DNA of 50,966 nucleotides from contig JAOARD010000010.1 of the NCBI GenBank assembly GCA_025210735.1, forward strand, positions 1 through 50,966, written 5' to 3'. The stretch comes from Bacteroidales bacterium (GTDB lineage: Bacteria; Bacteroidota; Bacteroidia; Bacteroidales; UBA6680). Shown here one piece after another: positions 40,712-50,000 of this stretch. Below the pieces are notes generated by a model. It saw only the letters and a list, made by a program, of their open reading frames with translations, was not told the origin of the DNA and did not search any database. Position 1 is the first letter of the stretch. The number at the start of each line of letters is the position of its first letter. The position numbers were made by a program, and so were the translations under genes.

Positions 40712-40999
40712 TTATTTTTTAACGTTCGCTTTTACCTTGCTAACAAAAGTTTTAGCTGGTTTAAACGAAGGAATAAAATGCTCAGGAATGATGATAGTTG
40801 TGTTTTTAGAGATATTTCTTGCTGTTTTCTTAGCTCTCTTTTTAACAATAAAACTACCAAATCCTCTTAAATATACGTTCTTATCTTTAGTTAAAGAATC
40901 TTTAATTGATTCCATGAACGCCTCAACAGTTCTCTGAACAGTTACTTTCTCAATACCTGTGTTCTTTGAGATCTCATTAACAATATCTGCCTTAGTCAT
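40712..40999 (-). CDS. HU/IHF-family DNA-binding protein
   Basis: A 95-residue nucleoid protein that dimerises and bends DNA. MTKADIVNEISKNTGIEKVT is the helical start, LRGFGSFIVKKRAKKTARN is the family signature, and the DNA-binding arms include the IPEHFIPSFKPAKTF block (P-x-x-F-x-P-x-K). No specific site preference can be told. It probably shares its transcript with the small basic protein and perhaps rng. The divergent ssb gene starts 394 nt away. Confidence 0.95.
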   Translation of the reverse strand: MTKADIVNEISKNTGIEKVTVQRTVEAFMESIKDSLTKDKNVYLRGFGSFIVKKRAKKTARNISKNTTIIIPEHFIPSFKPAKTFVSKVKANVKK

Positions 41000-41393
41000 T
41001 TTAGAAATATTTAAAAATATTTAATATACAAATTTCTATTAAGCTCATTCTTAGTAATAGGAGTGCAAATATAAATGAATTATTTATACAAATGAAATGG
41101 AAAACGATAATTTTTTCAAGTTTATGAAATTGAAATAGAGAACAGTATAATATAATTTTATTGTTGTTTATTTCCTTTTTTTTATTAAACATACGAGCTG
41201 AGCGGCATACATATGTGTTAGTTTTTGTTGTAAAAAATATTGATAATGTGAGGTTTAGTGATATTAATCACCTTTTTGGTTTGTAACTGCTTTATAGCTT
41301 TTCTGTTATGAGATTGAATTTCTATACATTATTTATATATGTTGATTAAGCCGTTAATTTTTTTAATTTTACATTAAAAATAAATGATTTACT
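41000..41393. other. Divergent spacer between HU and ssb
   Basis: This 394-bp spacer is very AT-rich and shows no coding region or strong hairpin. It must hold promoters for both sides. A -7-like element for HU is at 41066-41073; the ssb side has TAATTTTA near 41364, a poor match to the phylum consensus. Confidence 0.6.
41066..41073 (-). promoter_or_regulatory. Putative -7 box of the HU promoter
   Basis: On the minus strand this reads TATATTTG, a perfect TAnnTTTG -7 element of the Bacteroidota sigma factor. A TTTG lies 15 nt upstream, closer than the usual 19-21, so the -33 box is uncertain. The leader to HU would be about 60 nt. Confidence 0.5.
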
Positions 41394-41834
41394 ATGATTA
41401 ATAAGGTAACATTGGTAGGAAATGTGGGTAAAGACCCCGAGATAAAGTATCTTGATCAGGATACTGTAGTAGCCAGATTCCCTCTTGCTACAAGTGAAAG
41501 TTATAACAATCCTAATGGTGAGCGTATTACTAATACAGAGTGGCACAATATTACTATTTGGAGAGGTCTAGCTAAAGTAGTTGAAAAATATGTTAAGAAA
41601 GGCGATCTATTATATTTAGAAGGAAAAATACGTACACGATCATATGATGATAAAGATGGTGTGAAAAAATATTTTACTGAAGTACAGGTTAATGAGATGA
41701 AGATGTTAGGCAAACGTGGCGATAGCGACAATGGTGCTACATCTCATGATACGTCAACTTCGGCAGCACCTGCAGATAGTTCCCAGACATTTACAAATGA
41801 TTCTGGTGACGATACAGATGATTTACCATTCTAA
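41394..41834 (+). CDS. ssb: Single-stranded DNA-binding protein
   Basis: A 146-residue protein: an N-terminal OB-fold (residues 1-110, INKVTLVGNVGKDPEIKYL, ATSESYNNPNGERITNTEW, WRGLAKVVEKYVKKGDLLYL), then a flexible Ser/Thr/Asp-rich linker and the acidic tip DDTDDLPF, which recruits repair and replication proteins. It coats ssDNA during replication and repair. The position ahead of gldE and gldD is typical for the phylum. Confidence 0.97.
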   Translation: MINKVTLVGNVGKDPEIKYLDQDTVVARFPLATSESYNNPNGERITNTEWHNITIWRGLAKVVEKYVKKGDLLYLEGKIRTRSYDDKDGVKKYFTEVQVNEMKMLGKRGDSDNGATSHDTSTSAAPADSSQTFTNDSGDDTDDLPF

Positions 41835-41853
41835 TTAAACAAAACTGATAAGT

Positions 41854-43167
41854 TTGGAAACAGGAACAATCTTGTTTTCTGAATTTCTGAGTGGGGTAAG
41901 TTTTAACCCAATAAGTGTTGGTGTAATAGTAAGTATTATTGTAACAATATTTCTTCTTATTACTTCGGCACTTATCTCAGGTTCAGAAGTGGCTTTTTTT
42001 TCGTTATCGCCAAGTGATAAACAGAAGATAACAGAGGGTGCAGATAAAACATTAATTCTGAAATTGGTATCGGAACCAGAGCGCTTGCTTGCAACTATTC
42101 TGATATCTAATAACTTTGTTAATGTTGGTGTAATTATATTATCGTCATATATTACAAATGCGTTAATAGATTTTTCATCAAATACACTTTTAGGTTTTTT
42201 ATTTCAGGTTGTTATAATAACGTTCATTCTGTTGTTGTTTGGTGAGATTCTACCAAAGGTGTATGCGGGGCGTTTTCCGATATTGTTCTCAAACGTAATG
42301 GCAAGACCTCTGTTTGTTATGCAGAAGATATTTTATCCGTTTAGTCATGTACTAATAAAATCAGCCTCTTTTGCTAACAGATATTTTAATCCCTCAGATG
42401 GTAATGTATCTATCAGGGAGTTGTCTCATGCTCTTGATATTACAGGAGAGGATATTAATGAAGACAGGGAAATTCTGGAAGGAATAGTAAAGTTTGGTAA
42501 TATTGATGTTAAGGAGGTGATGACTCCTAGGTTAGATGTTATGGCTATTGACGTTAGTATGGGCTATAACAAGGTTAAATCTGTTATTATAGAGAATGGT
42601 TTCTCAAGAATGCCAGTGTATGATACTACATTTGATAATGTAAAGGGTGTGTTGTATATAAAAGATCTTTTGTCTTTTATTAAGGAAGGTGATGATTTTA
42701 ACTGGCAGAACCTTATACGCTCTCCATATTTTGTTCCGGAATCGAAGAAAATAAATGATCTGTTACAGGAGTTTAAACTTAAGAAGCGTCATATGGCTCT
42801 TGTGGTTGATGAGTATGGTGGAGCTTCTGGTATTGTTACAATGGAGGATATTCTTGAAGAAATTGTTGGGGATATAAATGATGAGGATGATGAGCCTGAC
42901 AAATATAAGATATTGGATGAGAATACATATCTTCTGGAGGCAAAGATGTTATTGAATGATTTCTGTAAACTTATGGATGTTGATAATTCTGTGTTTGACA
43001 ATATTCATAATGATGTTGAAACTTTAGCGGGTTTAATTCTTGAGCTTAAAGGAGAGATGCCGGCAAAGCATGAAAAGGTGACATTTGATAGATTTGAATT
43101 TACAATAGAGTCTGTTGATAACAGGCGAATAAAGATGATGAAGGTTTTTAAAAGAGATACAAAATAA
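41854..43167 (+). CDS. gldE: GldE, CNNM/CorC-type membrane protein linked to gliding
   Basis: A 437-residue protein: an N-terminal DUF21/CNNM membrane domain (about 20-190) with ALISGSEVAFFSLSPSDKQK and FGEILPKVYAGRF; two CBS domains (about 210-345) with VKEVMTPRLDVMAI and VDEYGGASGIVTMEDILEEI; and a C-terminal CorC/HlyC transporter-associated domain. In Flavobacterium GldE is a paralogue of magnesium transporters that supports GldD and gliding/T9SS function. The start is taken as TTG 41854, 19 nt after ssb; no ATG is better placed. It overlaps gldD by one base (TAATG). Confidence 0.9.
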   Translation: METGTILFSEFLSGVSFNPISVGVIVSIIVTIFLLITSALISGSEVAFFSLSPSDKQKITEGADKTLILKLVSEPERLLATILISNNFVNVGVIILSSYITNALIDFSSNTLLGFLFQVVIITFILLLFGEILPKVYAGRFPILFSNVMARPLFVMQKIFYPFSHVLIKSASFANRYFNPSDGNVSIRELSHALDITGEDINEDREILEGIVKFGNIDVKEVMTPRLDVMAIDVSMGYNKVKSVIIENGFSRMPVYDTTFDNVKGVLYIKDLLSFIKEGDDFNWQNLIRSPYFVPESKKINDLLQEFKLKKRHMALVVDEYGGASGIVTMEDILEEIVGDINDEDDEPDKYKILDENTYLLEAKMLLNDFCKLMDVDNSVFDNIHNDVETLAGLILELKGEMPAKHEKVTFDRFEFTIESVDNRRIKMMKVFKRDTK

Positions 43168-43730
43168 TGAGGAGAGCATTAGTAGTTTTATTGTTAGGGA
43201 TTGTTTTAGGGGGATGTGTTTCTGACGATTACGTACCTAAACCACGAGGGTATATGCGTATTGATATGCCTGAGAAAGGATATGTATCGTTAGGTGATTC
43301 ATTGCCATATATATTTGATGTTCCGGAGTACTCTGTTGTTAAGAGTGTTAAGAATACAGAGGATTGGTTGAATGTTGAGGTTCCTGAATTAAGAAGTGTT
43401 ATATATTTAAGCTACTGGAAGATAAAAGGTGATCCTGTAGATTATTTTGAGGATGCCAGACGTATGGTTTATAAACATACAATAAAAGCGGAATCGATAT
43501 TGGAGACACCATTTGAGAATAGTGAAAATGGTGTTTATGGTATTCTGTATGAGATAGAGGGGAATGCAGCATCAAACGTTCAGTTTGTTTTAACAGATTC
43601 AACAAATCATTTTTTAAGAGGTGCCCTGTATTTTATGTCTCGACCTAATATAGATTCTATACGTCCGGTTATGGAATTTATGAAAGAGGATATCAAACAA
43701 CTAATGAATACTTGTAAATTTAAGGACTAA
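43167..43730 (+). CDS. gldD: GldD gliding-motility lipoprotein
   Basis: A 187-residue lipoprotein. The signal peptide VVLLLGIVLGGCVSDD gives a lipobox with Cys17. The mature part has the GldD pattern YVPKPRGYMRIDMPEKGY, then YLSYWKIKGDPVDYFEDAR, and the end FMKEDIKQLMNTCKF. GldD is required for gliding in Flavobacterium and is tied to T9SS function in the phylum, together with GldE. Coupled on both sides by TAATG overlaps, to gldE upstream and to the phosphopantetheinyl transferase downstream. Confidence 0.9.
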   Translation: MRRALVVLLLGIVLGGCVSDDYVPKPRGYMRIDMPEKGYVSLGDSLPYIFDVPEYSVVKSVKNTEDWLNVEVPELRSVIYLSYWKIKGDPVDYFEDARRMVYKHTIKAESILETPFENSENGVYGILYEIEGNAASNVQFVLTDSTNHFLRGALYFMSRPNIDSIRPVMEFMKEDIKQLMNTCKFKD

Positions 43731-44335
43731 TGCCTTTATATGATTTTAACTCAGGTGATAGTGGGTGTGATTTTGTTGTTTGGAAACAGACGGAGAGTAT
43801 TGAGGAGTTAAAGAATTTAGCACATTTAGCTGATGATGAAAATTCTGTATATAGTGCGTTTAAGAATGAGAAGAGAAGACGAGAATGGTTGTCGGTAAGA
43901 GCAGCTCTTAACGTTTTTTACAGAGATAAAATAAGAATCTTTTACAATGATAATGGCTCTCCTTATATAGAGGGGGGGAGATATATATCTATATCGCATA
44001 GTGGTGATTTTGTAATAGCTATTTTGTCAGACAAAAAGGTTGGTGTTGATATAGAGCAGAATACAGCCAGAATTCATAGGGTTGCACCAAAATTTCTGAA
44101 TGATTATGAGCTGCAGTTGTGTAACAGAGATGGGTTTTGTCTTACACTTTTGTGGTGTGTAAAGGAGGCGCTGTATAAGCATCAGGATAGGAGTGATGTA
44201 GATTTTTCAGAAGATTTTATCTGTTCAGCAATTTCTGATTGTGAAGTAAAGGGAAGGATATCATGGGATACTTCCGGTTTTACGGCACAATACAGATCTA
44301 TAGAGAACTGTATTGTAGCATGGATTATTAAATAG
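43730..44335 (+). CDS. 4'-phosphopantetheinyl transferase superfamily protein
   Basis: A 201-residue Sfp-type transferase, which moves the phosphopantetheine arm of CoA to a carrier protein. The signature motifs are intact: the Mg2+ site KVGVDIEQN and WCVKEALYKHQD, with SISHSGDFVIAIL for substrate contact. The length is typical of the two-domain Sfp group. The target is unknown; no acyl carrier or synthase gene is in the window. It is coupled to gldD by TAATG, a common arrangement in Bacteroidota. Its end converges with the PafA-like gene, 39 nt apart. Confidence 0.9.
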   Translation: MPLYDFNSGDSGCDFVVWKQTESIEELKNLAHLADDENSVYSAFKNEKRRREWLSVRAALNVFYRDKIRIFYNDNGSPYIEGGRYISISHSGDFVIAILSDKKVGVDIEQNTARIHRVAPKFLNDYELQLCNRDGFCLTLLWCVKEALYKHQDRSDVDFSEDFICSAISDCEVKGRISWDTSGFTAQYRSIENCIVAWIIK

Positions 44336-44374
44336 ACCTGAAATAATAAACTTCTTATTACAAAAGTAATCTAT

Positions 44375-45991
44375 TTATAGTATATCATATATTGGTTTTC
44401 CGGATGTTGCATTCGGAGCTGATATATTTAGGAACAGAGACAACGTTGGGGCAATATCTATTGGTGATGTTTGCTTGTATACGGTTGTCTTTTTTATTTT
44501 CCATCCGTACCATATAAGAGGTACGTGTGTTTCGTAACGGTAACCTGAGTTACTACACAAACTACCATTGTCTGCCTCAATCCAACCCGGGTCAAGTAAA
44601 AGTATTATATCACCAGACCTTTCGCTATAGAAGCTGTTTGCAACTTTCTCAAAGGTTCCGTTTGAGTAGTTTGCTGTTCTAATATTAGTTGCAGTTAATG
44701 CATTGTTTATGCCTTCAAACTGAATCATAAATTCAGCAACCTTTAGTTGTATATCTGATAGGCCTATTTTAGAATCAGATATAAGGTCATGATTCAGGTA
44801 TATTTGGTTTTTATGATAGTATTTTACCCAATCGCCTGACCCGTATGTTAGTGACAGATAACTTTTAAGAAGAGATATTGCTTTGTTTGCTTCAAAGTAT
44901 CCTCCGGGGGCATTTATTTTTCTCAGGTATTCAGGTTTATGTGCAATTCCGTTGTCAGAAGTAACAACAAATAGTACATTCTCTTTACCGAGTTGGTCTT
45001 CTATGAATTTTATAAAGTGCTCTATATCTCTGTCAAGTTTAATAAAGCAATCTTCGTTTTCTATCGACAGAGATCCGTATCTGTTACCTATTTTATTTGA
45101 TGCCGAGAATGTAATTGCAATATAGTCGGTTATATCGTCTTGTCCCAACTCTTCGTTAATAATTGTACTTATTGCAAAATCTTTTGTAAAGGTGTTTGCA
45201 AATGGTGTGTTTACTAATATATTGTATTTAGCATCAAGCGATTTTGTTTTGCTGAGGTTAAGTATTGAAACCAATGAATTTCCGTTACTGGTATCAATGC
45301 TACTTATTGTGTATTTGTTTTTTTTAAGACTCGATGTCCATACTCGGTTTTGGTATATTTCCGGATACTCTCTTTTGTTAAAATCTTTAACCCAACCCGG
45401 AAGAGATTCCATATAGTAGGTGTTGCTTATCCAGTTACCTGACAAATCATCGAACCAGTATGCTGCGTTTGCCATGTGACCTCCTAAAAGCACAGATAGT
45501 CCTGCATCAATTGATATGCTGTATGTTTTAGATTCAAAATTGCTAAACATTCTTAGTTCATCGGTGAATGTTGTAACTCTTATGTTTTTAGGAGAATATG
45601 ATCCGTTTATGCCAATGCCTCCGATAGAATAATGTTTCTTGTCAAGTACACAGTTTGTGATCTCATTTTTTAATCTATTGTACCAATTTTCTGATACAAT
45701 ACCATGATTTGAAGGTGTTGTACCTGAGGCAATAGATGTTACACCAACAGTGTTTTGGGCATATATGTGTTTGTACTGATTGTTTTTACAGTTAGCTCCC
45801 TCTTTAATAAGCTTTTTGAAGCCATTTTCGCCAAAATTATTCCAGTACTTATTAATGTAATCGTATTTCATATTACTAATAACAATCTGGATAATTAGTT
45901 TTGGTTTTTGAGGAGGTATTCTTTTTTGAGCATTTGTGTTATTAAAACAGTTAAAAAGCCAAATTATAAGTGTGATATATATTAAACGCAT
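44375..45991 (-). CDS. PafA-like alkaline phosphatase family protein lacking catalytic residues
   Basis: A 538-residue exported protein (signal peptide about 1-21, YITLIIWLFNCFNNTNA) of the PafA/nucleotide pyrophosphatase group. Family landmarks are clear, e.g. GENGFKKLIKEG, NHGIVSENWYN and ETHVPLIWYG. Yet almost every catalytic site has changed. The first Zn-ligand Asp (VVDQM in PafA) is Ser39 in VISNM. The nucleophile position (T-x-x-GH) is Asn80 in NTVGV. The D-x-x-GH ligand pair reads NKIGN, the DHG pair reads SDNG, and the K-x-R of the phosphate clamp reads DAG. Only an Asp and the C-terminal His appear to remain. Six matching losses in an open frame argue for a pseudoenzyme kept for binding, not for decay. 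Confidence 0.8.
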   Translation of the reverse strand: MRLIYITLIIWLFNCFNNTNAQKRIPPQKPKLIIQIVISNMKYDYINKYWNNFGENGFKKLIKEGANCKNNQYKHIYAQNTVGVTSIASGTTPSNHGIVSENWYNRLKNEITNCVLDKKHYSIGGIGINGSYSPKNIRVTTFTDELRMFSNFESKTYSISIDAGLSVLLGGHMANAAYWFDDLSGNWISNTYYMESLPGWVKDFNKREYPEIYQNRVWTSSLKKNKYTISSIDTSNGNSLVSILNLSKTKSLDAKYNILVNTPFANTFTKDFAISTIINEELGQDDITDYIAITFSASNKIGNRYGSLSIENEDCFIKLDRDIEHFIKFIEDQLGKENVLFVVTSDNGIAHKPEYLRKINAPGGYFEANKAISLLKSYLSLTYGSGDWVKYYHKNQIYLNHDLISDSKIGLSDIQLKVAEFMIQFEGINNALTATNIRTANYSNGTFEKVANSFYSERSGDIILLLDPGWIEADNGSLCSNSGYRYETHVPLIWYGWKIKKTTVYKQTSPIDIAPTLSLFLNISAPNATSGKPIYDIL

Positions 45992-46143
45992 TATGTCCTA
46001 AAGTTAATTGAATATTAAATGTACGAAAGTTACATGTTAAATGAAATATTATTTGACGTAATGTAGAAACAATTTTATTATGGCTTTCTTACTGTTTATG
46101 AGTGTTTTTGAAAGATGATTGTTACAACAAGGTGTATATAAAA

Positions 46144-46172
46144 GGAGCAGTGACTATTAAGTTCACTGCTCC
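46144..46172 (-). terminator. Terminator of the M14 peptidase gene
   Basis: On the minus strand, GGAGCAGTGA, a 9-nt loop and TCACTGCTCC are followed by TTTTATA. The perfect 10-bp stem starts 24 nt after the stop codon. Confidence 0.8.
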
Positions 46173-46195
46173 ATGAGGAAGTATGTTATTGTTGT

Positions 46196-48454
46196 TTATT
46201 GTTTCACAAACTGTTTTGTGATGAAATTCATATCTGTCTTTAGTTTTATAATGTATATTCCCGGTTTAAGGTCTGATATGTTTATGGTCTTTGATGTGCA
46301 ATTTCCTGTACTGATATCTTTCATGACTACTCCGGTGATAGATATTATCTGTATGCTATTAAACGGATTGTTTGTGTTGATATTAATATGTGTTTTTGCA
46401 GGATTAGGATCTATTGAACATGTAATAGTCTCATTGTTTATATCAGAGATAGGATTTGTTTTCTCTTCAGAAACGGTTACGTTAACATTGATTGTTTTTG
46501 TGATTGAGTTGTCCTCTTTTTCGTTGAATATAATCTCAATATTATCGTTACCTGTATAACCTTTTTTAGGAGTAAAAGTGAATGTGTAATAATCAGATTT
46601 TTCATAGGTAATAGTTCCTGCTTCTGAATCTTCTATACTTTTTATCTCTGTCTCCTTGTTGTATACATGTATAATATTTGCTTTGAATGATACCTGTTTT
46701 GTATTCTCTGTATTAAGATTGTAGGTATCTTTCTCGTCTCCATCTGTTGTAAGAGCTTTTATAACATTCTCAGTAGTTACTTTTACATTTACTGCAATTG
46801 TTTCCTGAACTTCAGGGTTGTCGGTTTGCTGAAAAGTTACATTTATTGTAGTTGAGCCAACATAACCTTTTGAAGGGCGAAAGATTAATGTACTTGTTCC
46901 GCTCTGCTCTATTTTTCCAGCTGCAGAACACTCTGAGATTTTAAGACTCATAGCTTTATTGTCTACATGCATTGGTTTTGCAGTGAATGCAACCGCTTTA
47001 TTCTCTTCTGTTACTATGTTGAATGTTGTGGCAGGTTCTTTTTTGTAATTCAGTACCTGTATCTTTTTAAGATAGATATCTCCGAGGTCTGTTTTATTTC
47101 CGTATTGATGCTCAATATCTTTTACAACAGCAGGAAAATATCCGTCTTTTTCAACAGTAAGTTTGTAGTTAGATTGATCTGTTATTGTGAAAATCTCTCC
47201 TTTACTGTTGGTTTTATATTCTGTAGAGTTATCTTTTCTTGATAAAGTGTATGCTATGTCAGCAACAGGTTGTTTGGTGTAAGTATCAATAACTTTCCCC
47301 TCAATTGCCTGAAGCATTATTTTGTGATAGTTTAACAGAGATCTGTAGTTATAATCCCATAATGATGTAAGGTAAGAGTTCTTGCTTAGTTTTACTCTGT
47401 CAAGTTCAAGTGTAATCTCTTTACCTTTTAGGTTTATTGTAGCGTAATCTTGTCTGCCTCCATAAAGCGCATACCAGCTGTATCCGTTTGTGTATCCTGA
47501 TTGTTGTATATCTGTGAAATATCCTCCTGAAGAGTGTTTAAATACAGTATCTGCATACTCTTTACATACATGTACAAACCAATTATTTTCATAATGTTCT
47601 GTTGCAGTACCATCAAGTGGATAGTTAGCTACTTCTGCTCCGGAGTGTATGTTTGCAGACAGTACAAATTTATGTTCCTGCATAAAGTTCATCATTGCAA
47701 CAGTCTCTTTTTGCCAAGTATCTCCATCAGGGTGATTACCTTTTATATGATCAGGAAAATTCCTGTTAAGGTCAGTGCCATTTGCGTTATATCTTGATGC
47801 ACCACTTACAGTGTTATCATTATCTCTATATGTTCCATCAGGGTTAGAAAGTGGATTTATCCATGTTTCTGTATTGTTTATAAGTCTGGTTATGTCCGGA
47901 TCTTTTTCGTAATTTTCAAGCAGATATTCTATATATCGTAACATAAGCAAGTATCCACCTGTTTCGTCGCCGTGCATTGTTGAGGTGTAAAGAAAAGCAG
48001 GTTCATCCTCGTCTGTGTTGGCATTGTCAGATATCATTAAGCATTTTATATCTCTGTTATTTACACTCTGACCTATTGTTACAAGTTTACATAAATTAGG
48101 ATATTTATTAGCTATGTACTCCATATACTGAAGATATAGTCCGTGCGTAGGGTATACGTTCCAATTCAGCAAAGATTGCAAAGAGTTTGTTGTGCTGGCA
48201 GCACTTCTTTCAGATAGTTTTTCGGCATATTGATGATATTCATAACCAAGTTGATTTAATATCTCTTTGTTCTTATATGGTAATACAGCCCATACAGTAT
48301 CGTTACGGAATTTTTCAATAGAGACAAGAGTAGTTACTCTTTTTATGTCTTCCTTGTTTTGAATCTTAAAGTAGAATCTGAAATCCGGACTTTGTGCAAA
48401 CATTAACTGCTGAGCCAGTATTGTTATTAAAACTAATAGAATGTTTTTTCTCAT
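46196..48454 (-). CDS. Secreted M14 zinc carboxypeptidase with T9SS sorting domain
   Basis: A 752-residue exported enzyme. Signal peptide ILLVLITILAQQLMFAQ at the start; an M14 peptidase domain (about 110-390) with Zn ligands in STMHGDETGG and ANIHSGAEV, substrate-binding PLSNPDG and DLNRNFPDH, and the catalytic Glu in EITLELDR. A carboxypeptidase-regulatory-like beta domain (EGKVIDTYTKQPVADI) and two cadherin-like repeats (FRPSKGYVGSTTINV, FTPKKGYTGNDNIEI) follow. The last 75 residues are a T9SS type A sorting domain (SIDPNPAKTHININ to KPGIYIIKL), so it leaves the cell via type IX secretion. I chose ATG 48454 over a TTG five codons upstream. Confidence 0.93.
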   Translation of the reverse strand: MRKNILLVLITILAQQLMFAQSPDFRFYFKIQNKEDIKRVTTLVSIEKFRNDTVWAVLPYKNKEILNQLGYEYHQYAEKLSERSAASTTNSLQSLLNWNVYPTHGLYLQYMEYIANKYPNLCKLVTIGQSVNNRDIKCLMISDNANTDEDEPAFLYTSTMHGDETGGYLLMLRYIEYLLENYEKDPDITRLINNTETWINPLSNPDGTYRDNDNTVSGASRYNANGTDLNRNFPDHIKGNHPDGDTWQKETVAMMNFMQEHKFVLSANIHSGAEVANYPLDGTATEHYENNWFVHVCKEYADTVFKHSSGGYFTDIQQSGYTNGYSWYALYGGRQDYATINLKGKEITLELDRVKLSKNSYLTSLWDYNYRSLLNYHKIMLQAIEGKVIDTYTKQPVADIAYTLSRKDNSTEYKTNSKGEIFTITDQSNYKLTVEKDGYFPAVVKDIEHQYGNKTDLGDIYLKKIQVLNYKKEPATTFNIVTEENKAVAFTAKPMHVDNKAMSLKISECSAAGKIEQSGTSTLIFRPSKGYVGSTTINVTFQQTDNPEVQETIAVNVKVTTENVIKALTTDGDEKDTYNLNTENTKQVSFKANIIHVYNKETEIKSIEDSEAGTITYEKSDYYTFTFTPKKGYTGNDNIEIIFNEKEDNSITKTINVNVTVSEEKTNPISDINNETITCSIDPNPAKTHININTNNPFNSIQIISITGVVMKDISTGNCTSKTINISDLKPGIYIIKLKTDMNFITKQFVKQ

Positions 48455-48481
48455 GACAAATAATTTCAAAAAAAGCAGAAC

Positions 48482-48510
48482 CCTTATTTTAATTAAGCAG
48501 CTTAATAAGG
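48482..48510. repeat. Inverted repeat in the peptidase leader
   Basis: CCTTATT (48482-48488) and AATAAGG (48504-48510) flank the inner palindrome TTAAGC-A-GCTTAA (48493-48505); the outer second arm shares AA with the inner one. It is 28 nt upstream of the peptidase ATG and would fold in its mRNA leader or act as an operator. Confidence 0.35.
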
Positions 48511-48692
48511 TGTTCTTATAAATTTAGGTTAAAATCAAAAAAAAATATACTGCCGATAACTGTTAGTATTTTTATCGTAGGACGTAAAGGTAATAGATAA
48601 ATTAATATGTTAGTCTGTTTTTTGTGTTTGTTTGTTGTTGCTGTTTGTTTAATTGTCAAATGACAGGTTAATAATTTTGAAATCTAATATCT

Positions 48693-50000
48693 TTATTCTT
48701 GAGCTAAATGTTTTTTGTATCTGTCTAATGCTCTGTTTCTGGCAAATCTGTGTTCAATAATTGGTTCAGGATATTTATCTGTACCAATTTCCGGGACCCA
48801 TTTTTTTATATATGTATAATCTTTGTCAAATTTTTTTGTCTGTTCATACGGATTGAATATTCTGAAGTATGGTGCTGCATCGCATCCGCAACCAGCACAC
48901 CATTGCCAGTTTCCGTTATTGGCTGCCAAATCAAAATCAATAAGATGTTTTGCAAACCATGCTTCTCCTAATTTCCAGTCAAGTAAAAGATGTTTGCATA
49001 AGAATGATGCTGTAATCATTCTAACCCTGTTGTGCATATCTCCTGTATCCTTTAGTTGTCGCATACCTGCATCTACAATTGGATATCCGGTTAATCCATT
49101 ACACCATTTATCGAATTTATCATCAGGAATTTCCCATTTTATATTATTGTATTTTTTTTTGAAACAACTGTCAACTACTTCGGGTTTATGATATAATATT
49201 TGCATAAAGAATTCTCGCCATACTAGTTCATTAACAAATTTAGGATCACTGTTTATCGTTTTTCTTATGACATGACGAATACTTACTGTTCCAAACCTAA
49301 GATGTGGTCCAAGATTCGATGTTGAATTTATGGCTGGATAATCCCTGTATTCTGCATAATTATCTATAATCTTATTTGAAATATCGTAATCAGGAACGAT
49401 AATTTTACTTTTTTTAAATCCCATACTTTCAAGCTTTGGAATTTCCTTTTTACCTATCTGCGCAAAATTATTTTGTTTAAGATCTGTATAATATTCTGTA
49501 TAATCTTTTTTATGTAGCTTGTTTCTCCATGCTTTCATATAGGGGGTATATATAGTATATGGTGTTTCATCTTTTTTTAGGATATCATTTTGCTCAAATA
49601 TCACTTGGTCTTTATATGATCTGAATCCTATGCCTCTTGCTTCTGCTAGCTTTTTTACCATATTATCCCTTTCTCTTGCATACGGTTCGTAATCTTTGTT
49701 TACATATATGCATTCGATATTATATTCATTGAAGACTTCTTTCATAGATTGTTCAATGAATCCATGTTTTATTATAATACTACTGTTTAGTTTATTTAAA
49801 TTATTGTTGATTATTTGTACTCTGTTATGAATAAAGTTAACTCTGGAATCATTTATTGTTTCTATTTTATCAAGGATGTTTTTGTCGAATATAAAAAGGC
49901 ATATTACTTTTCTACCAGATTGTATAGCATTGTATAATCCAATGTTATCGTCTAGTCTTAAATCTCTCCTGAACCAGAATAGTGAGTATTTTTCAGTCAT
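48693..50000 (-). CDS. phrB: Deoxyribodipyrimidine photolyase (class I CPD)
   Basis: A 435-residue light-driven repair enzyme that splits cyclobutane pyrimidine dimers using FADH-. The N-terminal antenna domain (about 1-130) begins SLFWFRRDLRLDDNIGLYNA. The FAD and DNA-binding C-terminal domain shows WREFFMQILYHKPEV, the signature TGYPIVDAGMRQLKDTGDMH, NRVRMITASFLCKHLLLDW and NNGNWQWCAGCGCDAAPYFR. The electron-path tryptophans of this region are kept. The antenna cofactor cannot be told. It suggests a life exposed to light. It is the last minus-strand gene before the IS-like gene. Confidence 0.95.
   Translation of the reverse strand: MTEKYSLFWFRRDLRLDDNIGLYNAIQSGRKVICLFIFDKNILDKIETINDSRVNFIHNRVQIINNNLNKLNSSIIIKHGFIEQSMKEVFNEYNIECIYVNKDYEPYARERDNMVKKLAEARGIGFRSYKDQVIFEQNDILKKDETPYTIYTPYMKAWRNKLHKKDYTEYYTDLKQNNFAQIGKKEIPKLESMGFKKSKIIVPDYDISNKIIDNYAEYRDYPAINSTSNLGPHLRFGTVSIRHVIRKTINSDPKFVNELVWREFFMQILYHKPEVVDSCFKKKYNNIKWEIPDDKFDKWCNGLTGYPIVDAGMRQLKDTGDMHNRVRMITASFLCKHLLLDWKLGEAWFAKHLIDFDLAANNGNWQWCAGCGCDAAPYFRIFNPYEQTKKFDKDYTYIKKWVPEIGTDKYPEPIIEHRFARNRALDRYKKHLAQE

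Noticed and set aside
46173..46559. 128-residue hydrophobic frame antisense to the T9SS sorting domain
   Set aside because: It starts inside the peptidase terminator region and mirrors a beta-rich domain; there is no family match.
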